The notes under the pieces were generated by a model. It had not been told where the DNA came from, made no database searches, and saw nothing but the letters and a program-made list of their open reading frames with translations. DNA of 64,000 bases, taken from Psococerastis gibbosa (lineage: Eukaryota; Arthropoda; Insecta; Psocodea; Psocidae). How positions within the stretch are numbered: the first letter of the stretch is position 1; each line of letters starts with the position of its first letter. The stretch is from NCBI GenBank assembly GCA_963971405.1, contig OZ020485.1, positions 10,788,001 through 10,852,000 on the forward strand. Direction: 5' to 3'. Shown one piece after another: positions 20,766 to 58,791 of the stretch. Made by a program: the position numbers and the translations under genes.

Positions 20766-23700
20766 TTAATTATTTTGCGGCAGGCACAAGAGCTTAGGAC
20801 CGTAAAGCAAAACATAAGCGCAATGCCAGTCGCCTCCCCCCGACAGTTTCAACACGTCCTCCTCAGTGATCGCTGTCACGTGATCATCGTCGCATTTGAG
20901 CCACGTGTTTTCCGTGTGACGCACCCACGCCACGTAGTGACCACTGCTCGACGAGCGGCCTTTGTGAGTCAGCACCGCTTGAAGTCGGTAGTAACCTGAA
21001 TTGTTCGACCCGACATCTGAAAGATAACCATATCCCAATTATCAAAATATGCTAGCTATTCGTTATATATCTTTTATTTTGAATGTTCCATTTGAGAAGT
21101 ACCTGCTCTGGCCAATTGGTGTTAGTAACGTTCAAACATCTTTCGGGTCTCTAGGTCCACAAGTTAGCATTTAAAACGAAATTTTCTTGGAAACATGATA
21201 TATTCTCACGGAAAATTTAATTCTTGTTCTTATTCAATGCTTAGATCTAAAATCGGTGAACTAGTCCCTAAGCAGGACACATTTGCAACGAACTAAGCAC
21301 ATTTCCCACGTAATGCGCTGTCAGCTCGATAACGGTGCATTTTCGGCATCACAATATACCGGTTATTTAAACGGTGAATCGCCTGAAACACCCTTTGTAT
21401 CAAAATTTAGAAGAACACTTCTTCTGCTAATTTCTCAATGATACTAGCTCTACAATCGATATTTTCGTGAAATTTGTTTTTGCATAAGATGAATAGTGGG
21501 GTTCATGTCCGGTCTATATTTTCAAAATTTCGGATATGATGATACAAGTAATGGTAAATGTTTTTCTGAGTTCAAATTTATTATCATCACAGACAGTAGT
21601 AATATTTTCTCGTGCCACGAGAAGCCCTCGGTAAACCAGGCGTTGCGTTATCTGGTCCCATTCCACCACACAGGCTAGGCTCACACTTCTACAGGAAGTA
21701 CATTTAAATCTTAAAATGTATACCAATGAACATTCTACAGCAAAAAATAACAAAAGTGTATTTACCGTCCGGAAACCAATATGGCTCTGGTTTTACATCG
21801 GTTGGATTATTTTTGTTGCTATCTGGCTGCAGACTGGCAGCCACCTTTGCTTCTTCAACCTCCTTGAACTTATCGCGAGCTGGAGTAAGTCGGGTCTGCA
21901 AATCGCTGGAGCACAGTTCAAAAACATCAAGCTCGACAGGAAATTTAACGTCTTTTAGAATTTTCGCGTTGACATTTTCCCGTTCCTTGTAGAAGAAGCG
22001 CACAAACTGAACGGTGAGATAAGATGGTAGACGGGAAATTCTTGATGTTTTTGTGAATACGGCATCCCTTCCCAAACTTTCACAATTCTTGGTGATTTGT
22101 TCGGAAAGTTTCTGTAAAAAAACATGTGAAAGGCTAATGAATGCATAACCATGTGTCAAGGTGAATATTGCATATATACTGTAATTATAACATTAATTAA
22201 AAGAAAACAAAAAATTCAATATTGAGCTAAGTAAATGTACATGGCAAAACAGTGAAACCAGGCCTTCTACGTCTCGGTCCCATCTTCCCGTGAAAAGTTT
22301 TCGTAATGAATATTGCGATACCGCCACCTTCCAATGCATGGCGGTGCCGTGCAGTATTTTTTACCAATAATTTGGAAACTATGATGGGACCCACCATTAG
22401 TGGAGTGACGTCACAGGTGAATCAGTGAGAGGTAAACACTAACAACTACTATCTACAAGTACATTCATGATTGTCAGGATTGTCTCTCGCTTGTTCTTAA
22501 ACTAAGTGCCCGAAAATGGGGACCCATTGACTCATTTAGGATCTTTAGGTTACCTCATAACCTAATCATTGGTGTAACGTTGTAATCAATATATTCCTTG
22601 GCTATGGTGAAGTATTGAGGAAGACCGAAAAGTAATAATATAGTCTGCAATATGAAGATAAAACACCAGATTATTAGCATACGTACACTCTTTAGGCCCG
22701 GTAGAAGATATTTCACTTCTGGGCTGATAAAGCATGAGAGTTGCAAGAAAGTTTCAGTGCCAGTAGTGATGTTTTCGTCAGCTTCTACGCATTTCATTTC
22801 CCATTGAAACGTGCCACCGAAGTATTGATCTATAAATGATCTGCAAAAAAAAAAAACAATAATAACGTCTCATAATCATTCATGGGCAAGTTTGGAAAGC
22901 GAGAATATGTGGGGCGTCAAAGACTCGTTTGGACAGATCAATGGCAAAACAGTCCAATTTGTCAGAGCACCGGTAAGGTGCTGCCAACAACGATTGAAAG
23001 GCGTTCCTACCTATTGCTACTGGTGCTACTGGTATAAGAAAAGCATAGTAAAAATAACCATTGTCTAGGTGAGGCGTTTAGGCGGGGCTTCCACATACGT
23101 CAATGGTCAATGAGAAATATGGTTTTGACGTGGTAGCAGACATTTCTAGTATGTCTTTAATGTCTGCTAAAACGTCAATTTCATATTTCTCATTGACCAT
23201 TGACGTATGTGGAAACCCCGCCTTAATGACAGAACTGATAGCGACAGGCGTTGGCCGTTGCCTTCTGTGAATCAGCAGCAGTATCAACATCAACATAACA
23301 AGAATAAAGGTACCTAACCCCTTATTAAAAAAACGCTATCTTACAAATATCCTTTTGTGATAAATTAAGCCCTTGATTTCAACGGTATCCACTTCATGTG
23401 AACTTTTCAATTAATTAGGGCTCTAAATATTTTTTTTTAGCCCTACAGTTAATATACAGGGCTATTATAAACATCATGGCAACCTTTCAGTTACTCAATT
23501 TCAGTACCACTTACTTTAACTTTGGGATTTTCTCATCAATCTGCTTCGGCGTCAGCTTCTGCTGAAGCATTCGAACCATCTCCGTCCAGCATTCGCTGGC
23601 GTCTTGCTGCTGAAAACCGCCATGTTCACCCTTCTCCGCAAACCTTGGTAGTGCTGTCTGAAGTACTCTTAATAATACGATCGGCAACACTTCTTGCCCC

Positions 23701-26309
23701 GACCGGTCCATCGAAGTGAATAGATCACGTAATGCTGCAGTAAGCGAGTGGGAAAATTCTTGTGAACCGCCCACAGAAACGTCTGTACGAAAAAAATAGA
23801 GGTTTTGTACTGCACAGTGTCAATTGCGGTCGGCACTCGGTCACGGTGTAGTAACATTCTCTGCCGTTAGGCGGGGTTTCCACCGACCTCTCATTGCATA
23901 ATGCACATACGTTGACGTGGTAGCAGACATTCAAGACTTAGGCGGGGTTTCCACCGACCTCTCATTGCAGAATGCAAATGACATTGACGGAAATTTAAAT
24001 TTTTCTTTTTATATAAATCAATTAAAATGTTTGTACTTAACATATCCCATGACGCCATTTTTTAATTTTAGTTTGTTTGTTTGTGATTTTACACTACGAT
24101 CATTGATCAACTGTGACATAGAGTAAAACAAAAATTTCCGTCAATGTCATTTGCATTCTGCAATGAGAGGTCGGTGGACACCGCCTTTATTAATGATATC
24201 TGCTACCACGTCAACATATGTGCATTCTGCAATGAGAAGTCGGTGGAAACCCCGCCTTATCGTCTGGTGAAATATTTAACACAATTTGAAAACCACTTAC
24301 CACCAGAAAATACTTGTAGGGCTTCCCGCAGCTCTGGTACAGTCTTCAGACACTGAACAGTGGCGTTCATATAACATGTATTCCCTAAGTTGGTGAGTCC
24401 AACAGGTAAGTCAAGCTGCAAATAAAAACAGGCGTTATATATAGCAAGCCAACAGAATTGATAATTTAAGCGTTTTTTGAGGCTACGAATTTTTAGAAAA
24501 CAGTCCTTGCGTATGAAATAACCTGAGAGGTCTTAGCCTGTGAAGCAATGCAATGCTAAGATTTGCATATATGCCCCACCCTGCTGTGACTTGACGCAAC
24601 GGACTATAAGTATATTATACTTACTGCTGTAGCCAGCTCATTTTCAGTCATGTCTTCAACGAACACTGGCTTCACAGCTGGCTCTACTGGAACATCCTCC
24701 TCTTTGCTGCCCATCAACATTATGGTGGCTCCCTGCAAAATTTACACACTGTATGTACTCAGGTTGGCCAGTAACGTTCGGTAGTCACGAACGATTCGAT
24801 GAGAAATTGGTCATAGGACGAAATGGGTTGGTGCAAAACCCCCGGCTATACTTCAGTAGATTTCCGTCGCTGGCTTGTCGTTGAACTCACGCTGGTGCAC
24901 GGTTGTCCCAGCAAACCAAAAATCTTCTCTAGTGCGTTCAGAAATAGACTGTTTTCGTACCAACCATTTGTACCCATAACAAATTTCTTCGAGTTCTAAT
25001 CGTCAGTGTGTTGATATATGTCGGATGTCTTTGAAACGATATGAAATATTACAAATTAAAATTAAATAAAAATAAATAATAATTAAATAAAAGTAACACA
25101 GGCCTGAACTGGAATACTGTAATTACATAGTCTTATTATACGCTGGACTTACATCTTTTAAAGTGACATTCGACCAGTCCTTTAAATTGCAACCTTTTAG
25201 TACAATTTTCTGCCGCTCTGGATGAACCCCTGTTAGGGCGAACAGCTGCGCTCTTAGTAATAACAGATCTTCGTCGGTATTGGCTTCTATGTCTTTATAT
25301 AGCTCTTTCCCCCATTTAATTTTTACTGAAACCAAAAAAAAGTTGCGTTAGTCAAAGATGTTTATGGCAAGAATAAATGTGGCTCCGTGCGTTCTTTTGA
25401 TCATATTCTGCCACAGCACAGCAAATCAGAATAATCATCAATAAGTTAAAACAGAAAATGGGTCTACTTAAAAGAATTAGTTACTGGCTACAAAAGATAC
25501 TAAAATAAGTGATTTTAAAAGCTGTACAAGTAGTAAAACCCCACATCAATAATTGCTGTAGCACTCTCCTTCATTAAGCATCGTCAGAAACAATGGCTGA
25601 AATTCAGGTTGACATCAACACGGGGCTTCGTGCAGTATTAAATACACCGTATGAGACTAGGATTGCCGATAAAACTTTAAAATATTGCCAGTCAAAGATC
25701 AAGTGTATTGTGACAACATTGTGTTCATACACAATATTATTAATTTTGTTCTATTACTAAGCCAACCTAGCGGAGTTCATAAGGAACTTGGTGAAACACA
25801 TGGGCACAATACGAGAAGACGTTGACGTCACATCAGCATTCAGAAAGAAGAGATTCTTCCACGATGGGTTATGCAGATATATAACGCTCACCACAACGGA
25901 ATGGACGCGGCAGTCGCCTGTAAGTAGTATATATTGAGCAATACCTTATAAGGCAGCAGTCCATCCCTGAAGATCTACAAGCCAGAAATGCAAAAAATTG
26001 GAGATACGGTTTTAACTTTTATTAACAGGCCTATGTGAATAATGTCACCAGAATTTCAGTCGCTCCTTGGTTATTTTTCAAGTAGGAAGTGGGAACGCTG
26101 CAACTGCAGACGGATCTATTAGGGCTCTTTGCAGCCCTGTTATCTTTTAAATAAGAAAGGTCGTTAAGTCAAATACTATGGTTCTAATTCTATATCATCT
26201 CTAAAATCCCTAAAAATGCTAGGCTTTCTACACCGTAGACACATGTCACATTCACATCGATTAAAATAGGAAAATTCATGAAATCTGACGAACCTTTATA
26301 AACAGGCAT
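20766..26309 (-). CDS. USP14: Ubiquitin carboxyl-terminal hydrolase 14 (proteasome-associated)
   Basis: USP14 trims ubiquitin chains at the 26S proteasome. Eight reverse-strand exons keep frame throughout: 26309-26294, 25325-25153, 24732-24625, 24415-24301, 23782-23515, 22840-22687, 22111-21766, 21016-20766, giving 476 residues (human 494). Exon 1 is only 16 bases (MPVYK plus one base) with donor G|GTTCGT. Residues 1-76 form the ubiquitin-like domain that docks on the proteasome (VKIKWGKELYKD..GATIMLMGS). The catalytic cysteine is Cys113 in LTNLGNTCYMNATVQC, the histidine His420 in SSSSGHYVAW, and the acidic residue lies in the CDDD that follows. EKGEHGGFQQQDASECW and SRISRLPSYLTVQFVRFFYK match the USP14 core. 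Introns contain simple and composite MITEs. Src42A starts 574 bp away in the other direction. Confidence 0.95.
23081..23222. mobile_element. Palindromic MITE, PIF/Harbinger-like (copy C, simple)
   Basis: A 142-bp palindrome from GGCGGGGCTTCC to GGAAACCCCGCC with TTA at both borders (23078-23080, 23223-23225). The centre reads TAGTATGTCTTTAATGTCTGC, as in copy B. It lies in a USP14 intron. Confidence 0.88.
23870..24256. mobile_element. Palindromic MITE, PIF/Harbinger-like (copy D, composite nested)
   Basis: The outer ends GGCGGGGTTTCCACC / GGTGGAAACCCCGCC are flanked by TTA (23867-23869, 24257-24259). A second element with the same ends starts at about 23941 and finishes at about 24192, inserted at the TTTA in the centre of the outer palindrome (compare TCTTTAATG in copies B and C). 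The total length is 387 bp. It lies in a USP14 intron about 45 bp from the donor of the exon that carries the catalytic cysteine. Confidence 0.88.
24780..25010. repeat. Degenerate repeat related to 53300-53560
   Basis: Shares TGAGAAATTGG, the phrase GGTGCAAAAC, GTGCGTT.AGAAAT and the CTGTTTTC..GTACCAAC region with 53300-53560. Both look like relics of the GGCCCGGTACACA element whose clean copy is at 53933-54206. Confidence 0.45.
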
Positions 26310-26882
26310 GATGCTTTTGCTACTATGAGTTACACAACGTTTATTATTTGATAAATTAGTAAAAATCTATCAAATTAATTGAAAAAATTTGAAAATTCCC
26401 CTTGTCATCTAGGTTAGTAAACACAAGCCATTTTGGAGGTTGCCAACTTGCCGACATTTTTGAAACTCTTCAAAAATAAAAATAAAACATTTTTATTGCA
26501 ATAATAATTTACAAATACACTTTTCTTTGTAAAAAAGTTATTTGTTTATATTTATTTATTGTTATATTTATTTTTTAAATTGATGATTGGTCGTTATTTA
26601 TCATTTCCCATTTAAAAACATATAATAATGGTTGGCAGCTTGCTACTGTCATGGTGGACGCCAAGTTTTGGAAACAGAAAGTGTTTTCTTTTTTTACAAT
26701 TTGTGCATTTAAAATCTAGTTCTGTCAAATATATAGGTAAAAAGTGTACCATGGTATTAATACAGTGTTGCGAGTGTTCCATTATATGTGTAAGTTCCAA
26801 TAGAAACTGAATAAATGCATTTACTTCCCCACCCAGTGTTCACTTTCATTCCCAAGGTTGAGCAATCTGTTTAATTATAACA
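26310..26882. promoter_or_regulatory. Shared upstream region of USP14 and Src42A
   Basis: The two coding starts face away from each other, 574 bp apart, so both promoters (and any untranslated leader exons) should lie here unless a distant 5' exon exists. The sequence is AT-rich, without a TATA box I could place with confidence. Confidence 0.4.
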
Positions 26883-53788
<26,906 letters not shown>

Positions 53789-53799
53789 GAACAAGCCGT

Positions 53800-53851
53800 G
53801 CGCGCGGCGTTGCGTCATGCTCACGCGCATGCGCACGCAAGCGCGCGCTAC
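53800..53851 (+). other. Alternating purine-pyrimidine GC tract after the Src42A stop
   Basis: CGTGCGCGCGGCGTTGCGTC and then GCGCATGCGCACGCAAGCGCGCGC lie within the first 65 bases after the stop codon. Such tracts are prone to Z-DNA or strong hairpins. They sit in the presumed 3' untranslated region. Confidence 0.5.
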
Positions 53852-53932
53852 GTTCGATGTTAATTCCTCTCTGGGGCCAGAACAATCGAATCTGTTTGAT
53901 GACTTTAGTCAGCGAATTGTGTGTAGAGGTAA

Positions 53933-54206
53933 GGCCCGGTACACACGGACGAGTCTGCAGTCGCCGATGTTTCTTCATGGTAGCGAATGGGCTAGCAGAA
54001 GATTTCTTGTCGATTTCTGAAACTGGCATGAAGCCGACGCGAAGTCGACCGCAAAAAATGACAGGGGTTTCCCATAGACAGGCCAGCCCATAGAAATACT
54101 CTGTAGGCTCTGTGTTTTTGCACCAACCTTTCCTATGTTCTATGGCTACATTGCAAAAAAAACGTTGGCAACTCGCGGCTGCAGAAGCGGCCATGTGTAC
54201 CGGGCC
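53933..54206. mobile_element. MITE with GGCCCGGTACACA ends, PIF/Harbinger-like
   Basis: The left end GGCCCGGTACACACGG and right end CCATGTGTACCGGGCC are inverted repeats, and TAA lies on both sides (53930-53932, 54207-54209). 274 bp, with no coding sequence. It lies about 145 bp after the Src42A stop, so it is probably transcribed within the 3' untranslated region. Relics of the family lie at about 53300-53560 and 24780-25010. Confidence 0.82.
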
Positions 54207-54209
54207 TAA

Positions 54210-57200
54210 TCCTAGTGTACCAGTTAATTTTTGTACATGGCCGCTGTGACATGCTACTCCGGAGGGTTTTGTCTCTGGCTGACCATTAATCCAATGGATT
54301 AACTGAGATTAACTGCATTTCAAAATATGTCATTCTGGCATAATAAATTAATTCCTCGTTCCAAAGCTGATAAGATAGGAAAATGTTCTAATAATCAATG
54401 ATAAAAGAAATGTCCGCAACTGGCGTGGGCTGGATCTTCCATGTGTACTTGGCCAAAAAGTATGCTCATTTTAGTGGACAGCTGCCATGCTATATCAATT
54501 TAACCTGTTGGAGAGTTGGTTTGCTACTCCCACCTGGTGCCAGATAGCCGAACTTGTTCTGTGGCTTCAGTCAGTTTAATGTATACTAGTGATAGTTACG
54601 AACCTGTAATCTATGTATTGTGGATTTTAGGTATTTGAAGGTGTACGTAAAGTGACAAACGACAGAGGTCCTTGAAATTAAATTTCATTTAATAAATTAT
54701 TAAGTGTTGCGGTTGTAGTTGAAGGTTGGCAAATTTAATTTTTCGGTGATGCCATTAGCTGTGAAACAGATGTTGCGGACTTGCCTTAAGATGTCCTTCT
54801 CTACACTGCCAGTGTCCTTTGCTATGTCCGTTCAAATAAGGATCGGTAGAATATAAAATGGTGTATAAATGGGCGAACTGTAAAACTAAACTAGCTGACC
54901 TATTTGTAACCCCCAATGTAAACCGCTGCCATTTTTTTAGCTTATTTAATCCCGCAAAACATTCATGGCATCTTGCATCTTTAAATTATTATTTATTAAT
55001 TTAAAGTATATATAATTAGACAATGAACATTTTTCACATTTACGTGATAAGCAGTATTTTAGGAAATACGATACAAAAATGAAAAAGTAGGTGGGTACTA
55101 AATGTGTTGTGGTAGGTTGGCTTATACCGTGGGTGCATAAAAGTTCTAAGTCATGTGTATTTGCCCTGGTATTCTGGACTACGGGGTTCATCAACGTAAA
55201 AATAAAAACCATGCTGTTCGCACCCATGTTATTGTTACTATTATTGAATAGTTTTATAATTTCTTTTTTATACAATTCGCCGGATGTCACTGCTACAGAA
55301 TGGACCCTTCCAGCAGCCCGATCATGGCAATTTGGGATTATTATAATACCGGGGTTTATTTTTTAATGACGCAGTAGTAAGGTGTCACGTGACGGTGTTA
55401 AAAGGGGGAAATTCAAATTAATAAATTATTCGAATGCAACAGAATTGAATTGTTTAATAATTGAAGGAAATACTGATAAACATTAAAATGTGCTGGTAGA
55501 ATTTTGAAATATAATAAGAATTTTAATTAATGTGTCTACAGCTAAGAGAGAAAAAATGTAAAACACCAAAAATATTAATTTATCAATTTCATTTCCCGCG
55601 TATTTTTCACTCATCTGATTAAAACAATTGAATAAACCGCGGTAATGTAAAAGCTGCGTGCGCCCATGTAAGTGGCTTTCCCATCCCCCCCCCCCCCTTT
55701 GAAAACCTATCGTTAGGTCCTGATCTGGGGGTTAAAAGGGTAAACAAAACAATTTTGAATAACACTTTCCATTATAAAATTATCTTGTTTACATTTTTAA
55801 TCCCAGGTTAAGATTCAAAATAATCGGCATTATAGCTTCTCCTCCTGCCTGGGCCATCTAGAAGCATTTAATGCGGTTATTTTATTTTAAATCGTCAATT
55901 TGCCTTTCCTCTGAGGCTATCATCACCTTAATAATTGTAATAAATCGTACTAAGGTTAATATTTGTCAAAACAATGATTAATATATTAAACACCAACATA
56001 TACTATACATAATGTATGAATTGAGAGTCCCTTGACACCCTGAAGGGGGTAGATAATGATGTTTAGGTTTTGAGCATTATGCCTGGCTCCATAACGGTAC
56101 TCACTTCAGGGTTTACCCTTTAACCGATTATATCACTTTTTACCCTGTCAAAAGTGTCATAATGCATTTCTGCTTAAGTCCCCATGTGAGGAGTATGATC
56201 GGAATCAGGGGCGGTCGCAGACTGGGGCCTTCAAGTTATGGTAGGCTTTCTACACCGTTTAAGGTATAGTAGCCCTATATTATTATATCAGGGGAGGGGG
56301 TTAAACCCCAAAGCCCCCTCCCCCCTTCGAACCGCCCCTGGTTGGAATCGCTCATAAGGCCTTATACATACAATTTATTTGGATCTATCCAGATGTTCGG
56401 TTTGATTCGAATGTATTGCGATTAGCAAGTATTTAACCCTAGCCTGTAATATTCTCTTCATTCCTTCGGTAATCCCTGTGTCCTTATTGTTTGTAAAGTC
56501 ACCTGCATATTCTACATGGCTTCTTACTTATTAAATGCGGGTATCACGTATACAATAGAAATTGTAGATTGCCATTTTAGTAACTTTAGTAGCCCTGACA
56601 AGCCACCTTGTTTTACACCAGAATTGTAAGTAGTTAAAATTAGCCAATAGCAAAGATAAGGGATATAACTAGCGTAGCATAACCCACAAGTTACGATTAA
56701 TGTATTTGTTTATTGGCTTAATTAATCATGTCTTGCTAGAGGTAGTAGCCAGTAGGTAGGCTACTGTATCGCCGTATGACGATACTCAACACAGTATCAT
56801 GATAGCTTGTAAATGATAACAACTGCAGTTTTACGTTTGTATTATGAGCTAATAGACCCCCGCATTTCCCGTTTTTTTTTTGTTTGTTTTTTTATTATGT
56901 CGAAACCACATGAAATTTCGATCGTAGAGGAATAAATAGGATGTCATAAAGTAAAAGAAATGTTCTTTTGATATATGGTGTAAGGCCGTGGCTAACGCCA
57001 ATTGGCCACAGTTGTTGGACTCCTTCGTCCTGACTTCCTCACTCCACAGTGACCACTATTTTTCAAATAATGCGCATCCAAGAGTAGAGGAATATTTGTC
57101 TAGTTTATGACACCTAATTTATGGCTCTAAGCTAATTCGACTTGGCGCAAAAAATGGAATACAGGTGGCTCCATTTGCCCTTAGTTAAGTGCAAAATAAA

Positions 57201-57832
57201 CCCGATTAAAATACAATACTAGCCACGCTTAGAATTTATTTTAGTAATTCAAAATGGTATTAAGACCGTGTAGAGGATGCAGCTGGCTTTGTATTAGCCT
57301 TACTACTCTGTCGCAGTAGACCATTTGTGCTATCTTTTTGAAGAAAAATCAATAATTGTTTTACCTCAAATTACTACTTATATAATTATGTTATAGGATA
57401 ATTAAGAAAATTGTGTAGGTAGCTTTGAATCACACCATGCTAATGCGCTTGGCAATTTAAGACTTTTTTTATTAATGTTAGCCTATTTGTTTCGGCTATG
57501 AATTGTAACAAGTACTTGCGATTGTATCTCTTTACATTTCTTTGTAATATTTTGTTTATATTTTCGTAACAAGGTACAACTGTGGACCTATTTTATCAAT
57601 TCTTTAGCTTTCAAGCTCAATTTGTAAATTTTTATGACAATTTAAGACTTTGTTCTATGAAGTTCTATTAAATTTTAAGTGTAATTATGCTTGTTTAATT
57701 TCTGTGTGACACCCTTACAACCCTCAGCCTCCACTGAATTGCTAATGTTAAACCACCACCACCAGCAGGCCTACGATGCCCTTAAGTAATAAGTTATTTT
57801 GGGACTCAAGATGTAAACAGATGTGTCCGATG
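54210..57832. other. Region between Src42A and PSMA4: 3' untranslated DNA and repeats
   Basis: No coding exon recognised. Notable pieces are an AT-rich repeat at 55390-55640 related to the foldback at 52256-52727, a C-run at 55685-55698, a G/C hairpin near 56281-56328 (GGGGAGGGGG with CCCCCTCCCCCC) and a family Y relic at 56992-57190. Confidence 0.45.
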
Positions 57833-57844
57833 GGTTGGCAGTGT

Positions 57845-58210
57845 ACTTACTTTTACTTTACTTTATCCAACGCCCGTCCGTGGCCGTTCTGCCATCTGAC
57901 GTCGAGCCTCCCAGTATAGACTGACTGTGTTTAGTGGTGTTGCCTGCAGTTGAGGACACTGGTAGAGATGATCGCTGTCCATTCTTCCTGTACGGCATAG
58001 GGGGCAGATTTCTTCCTCTGCTAGACCAATTCGGTGAAGATGTGCTTGGAGATAGTCGTGTCCCGTCAATGTGCGGAATAGGGCCACAGATGCATGGCGG
58101 TCGAGATTCTTAGGGATTCGCCCGGCCTCGGTGGAGAGGCTCTCCCACTTTTTCCCCTCACTATCGCTCTTCAACTTGTTCGCGGTGTGTCGTGTGATGG
58201 TAGAGTCAAT
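57845..58210 (-). pseudogene. I-clade LINE 3' fragment with target duplication
   Basis: The reverse strand encodes HASVALFRTLTGHDYLQAHL, HRIGLAEEEICPLCRTG and SLYWEARRQMAERPRTGVG*, closely matching the C-terminus of the element at 60315-62562, including the CCHC-type zinc knuckle. It ends in a (TAAAG)n tail. GGTTGGCAGTGT flanks it on both sides (57833-57844, 58211-58222). Strongly 5'-truncated (366 bp). Confidence 0.85.
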
Positions 58211-58379
58211 GGTTGGCAGTGTGGGTGGTACATTTGAAACTACTTTAAAGCCGTTATATGTTACGCAGAAATTTAATTAGAACCATTGAAAAGGAGAATC
58301 GTCTGCACCCATCACTTCCATTATTTCGTCGCCTCACACTACTACTCTTCGATATCTATTTGTTTACGTCTCACTGAGA

Positions 58380-58640
58380 ATTTTTTTCAATAGATGCGGT
58401 GATGACTCATCGGGGAGCAGGTTACGCTCTAAGGCACCCTCCAGTTATGGACACCGGACTACGGCCGCGAACCGCACATTATAAATGTACCGCCTTATTT
58501 CTGGGACCTAGAACCTTTAACATGCTCCCTGTCGAGTTGCAGCGAGCCTCAAGTAGGGCAAAATTAAAATTGTTTTTAATATCTGAAGAGGGTGAACAAA
58601 TGATCGAAAAAATTAGAATTAGGATACAGTAGATACAGTA
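58380..58640 (+). pseudogene. LINE C-terminal fragment of another type
   Basis: The frame reads MDTGLRPRTAHYKCTALFLG then PRTFNMLPVELQRASS and KLKLFLISEEGEQ, matching the 'FLGPRTFN.LP' end of jockey/CR1-like ORF2 proteins. It lies between the I-like fragment and the PSMA4 stop. Confidence 0.6.
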
Positions 58641-58791
58641 CAATTAAGTTAAGTTTTTGGGCTATATGGGCTTACGCTCATCAATTATCTGGTCAATACA
58701 CAATTATTATTATTATTATTTGCTCTTTTGTGACCGGTAGTTCAAAATAAAGGAATTTCTTGTTAAAAAAAAAAAAAAACGGCTAATGTAA

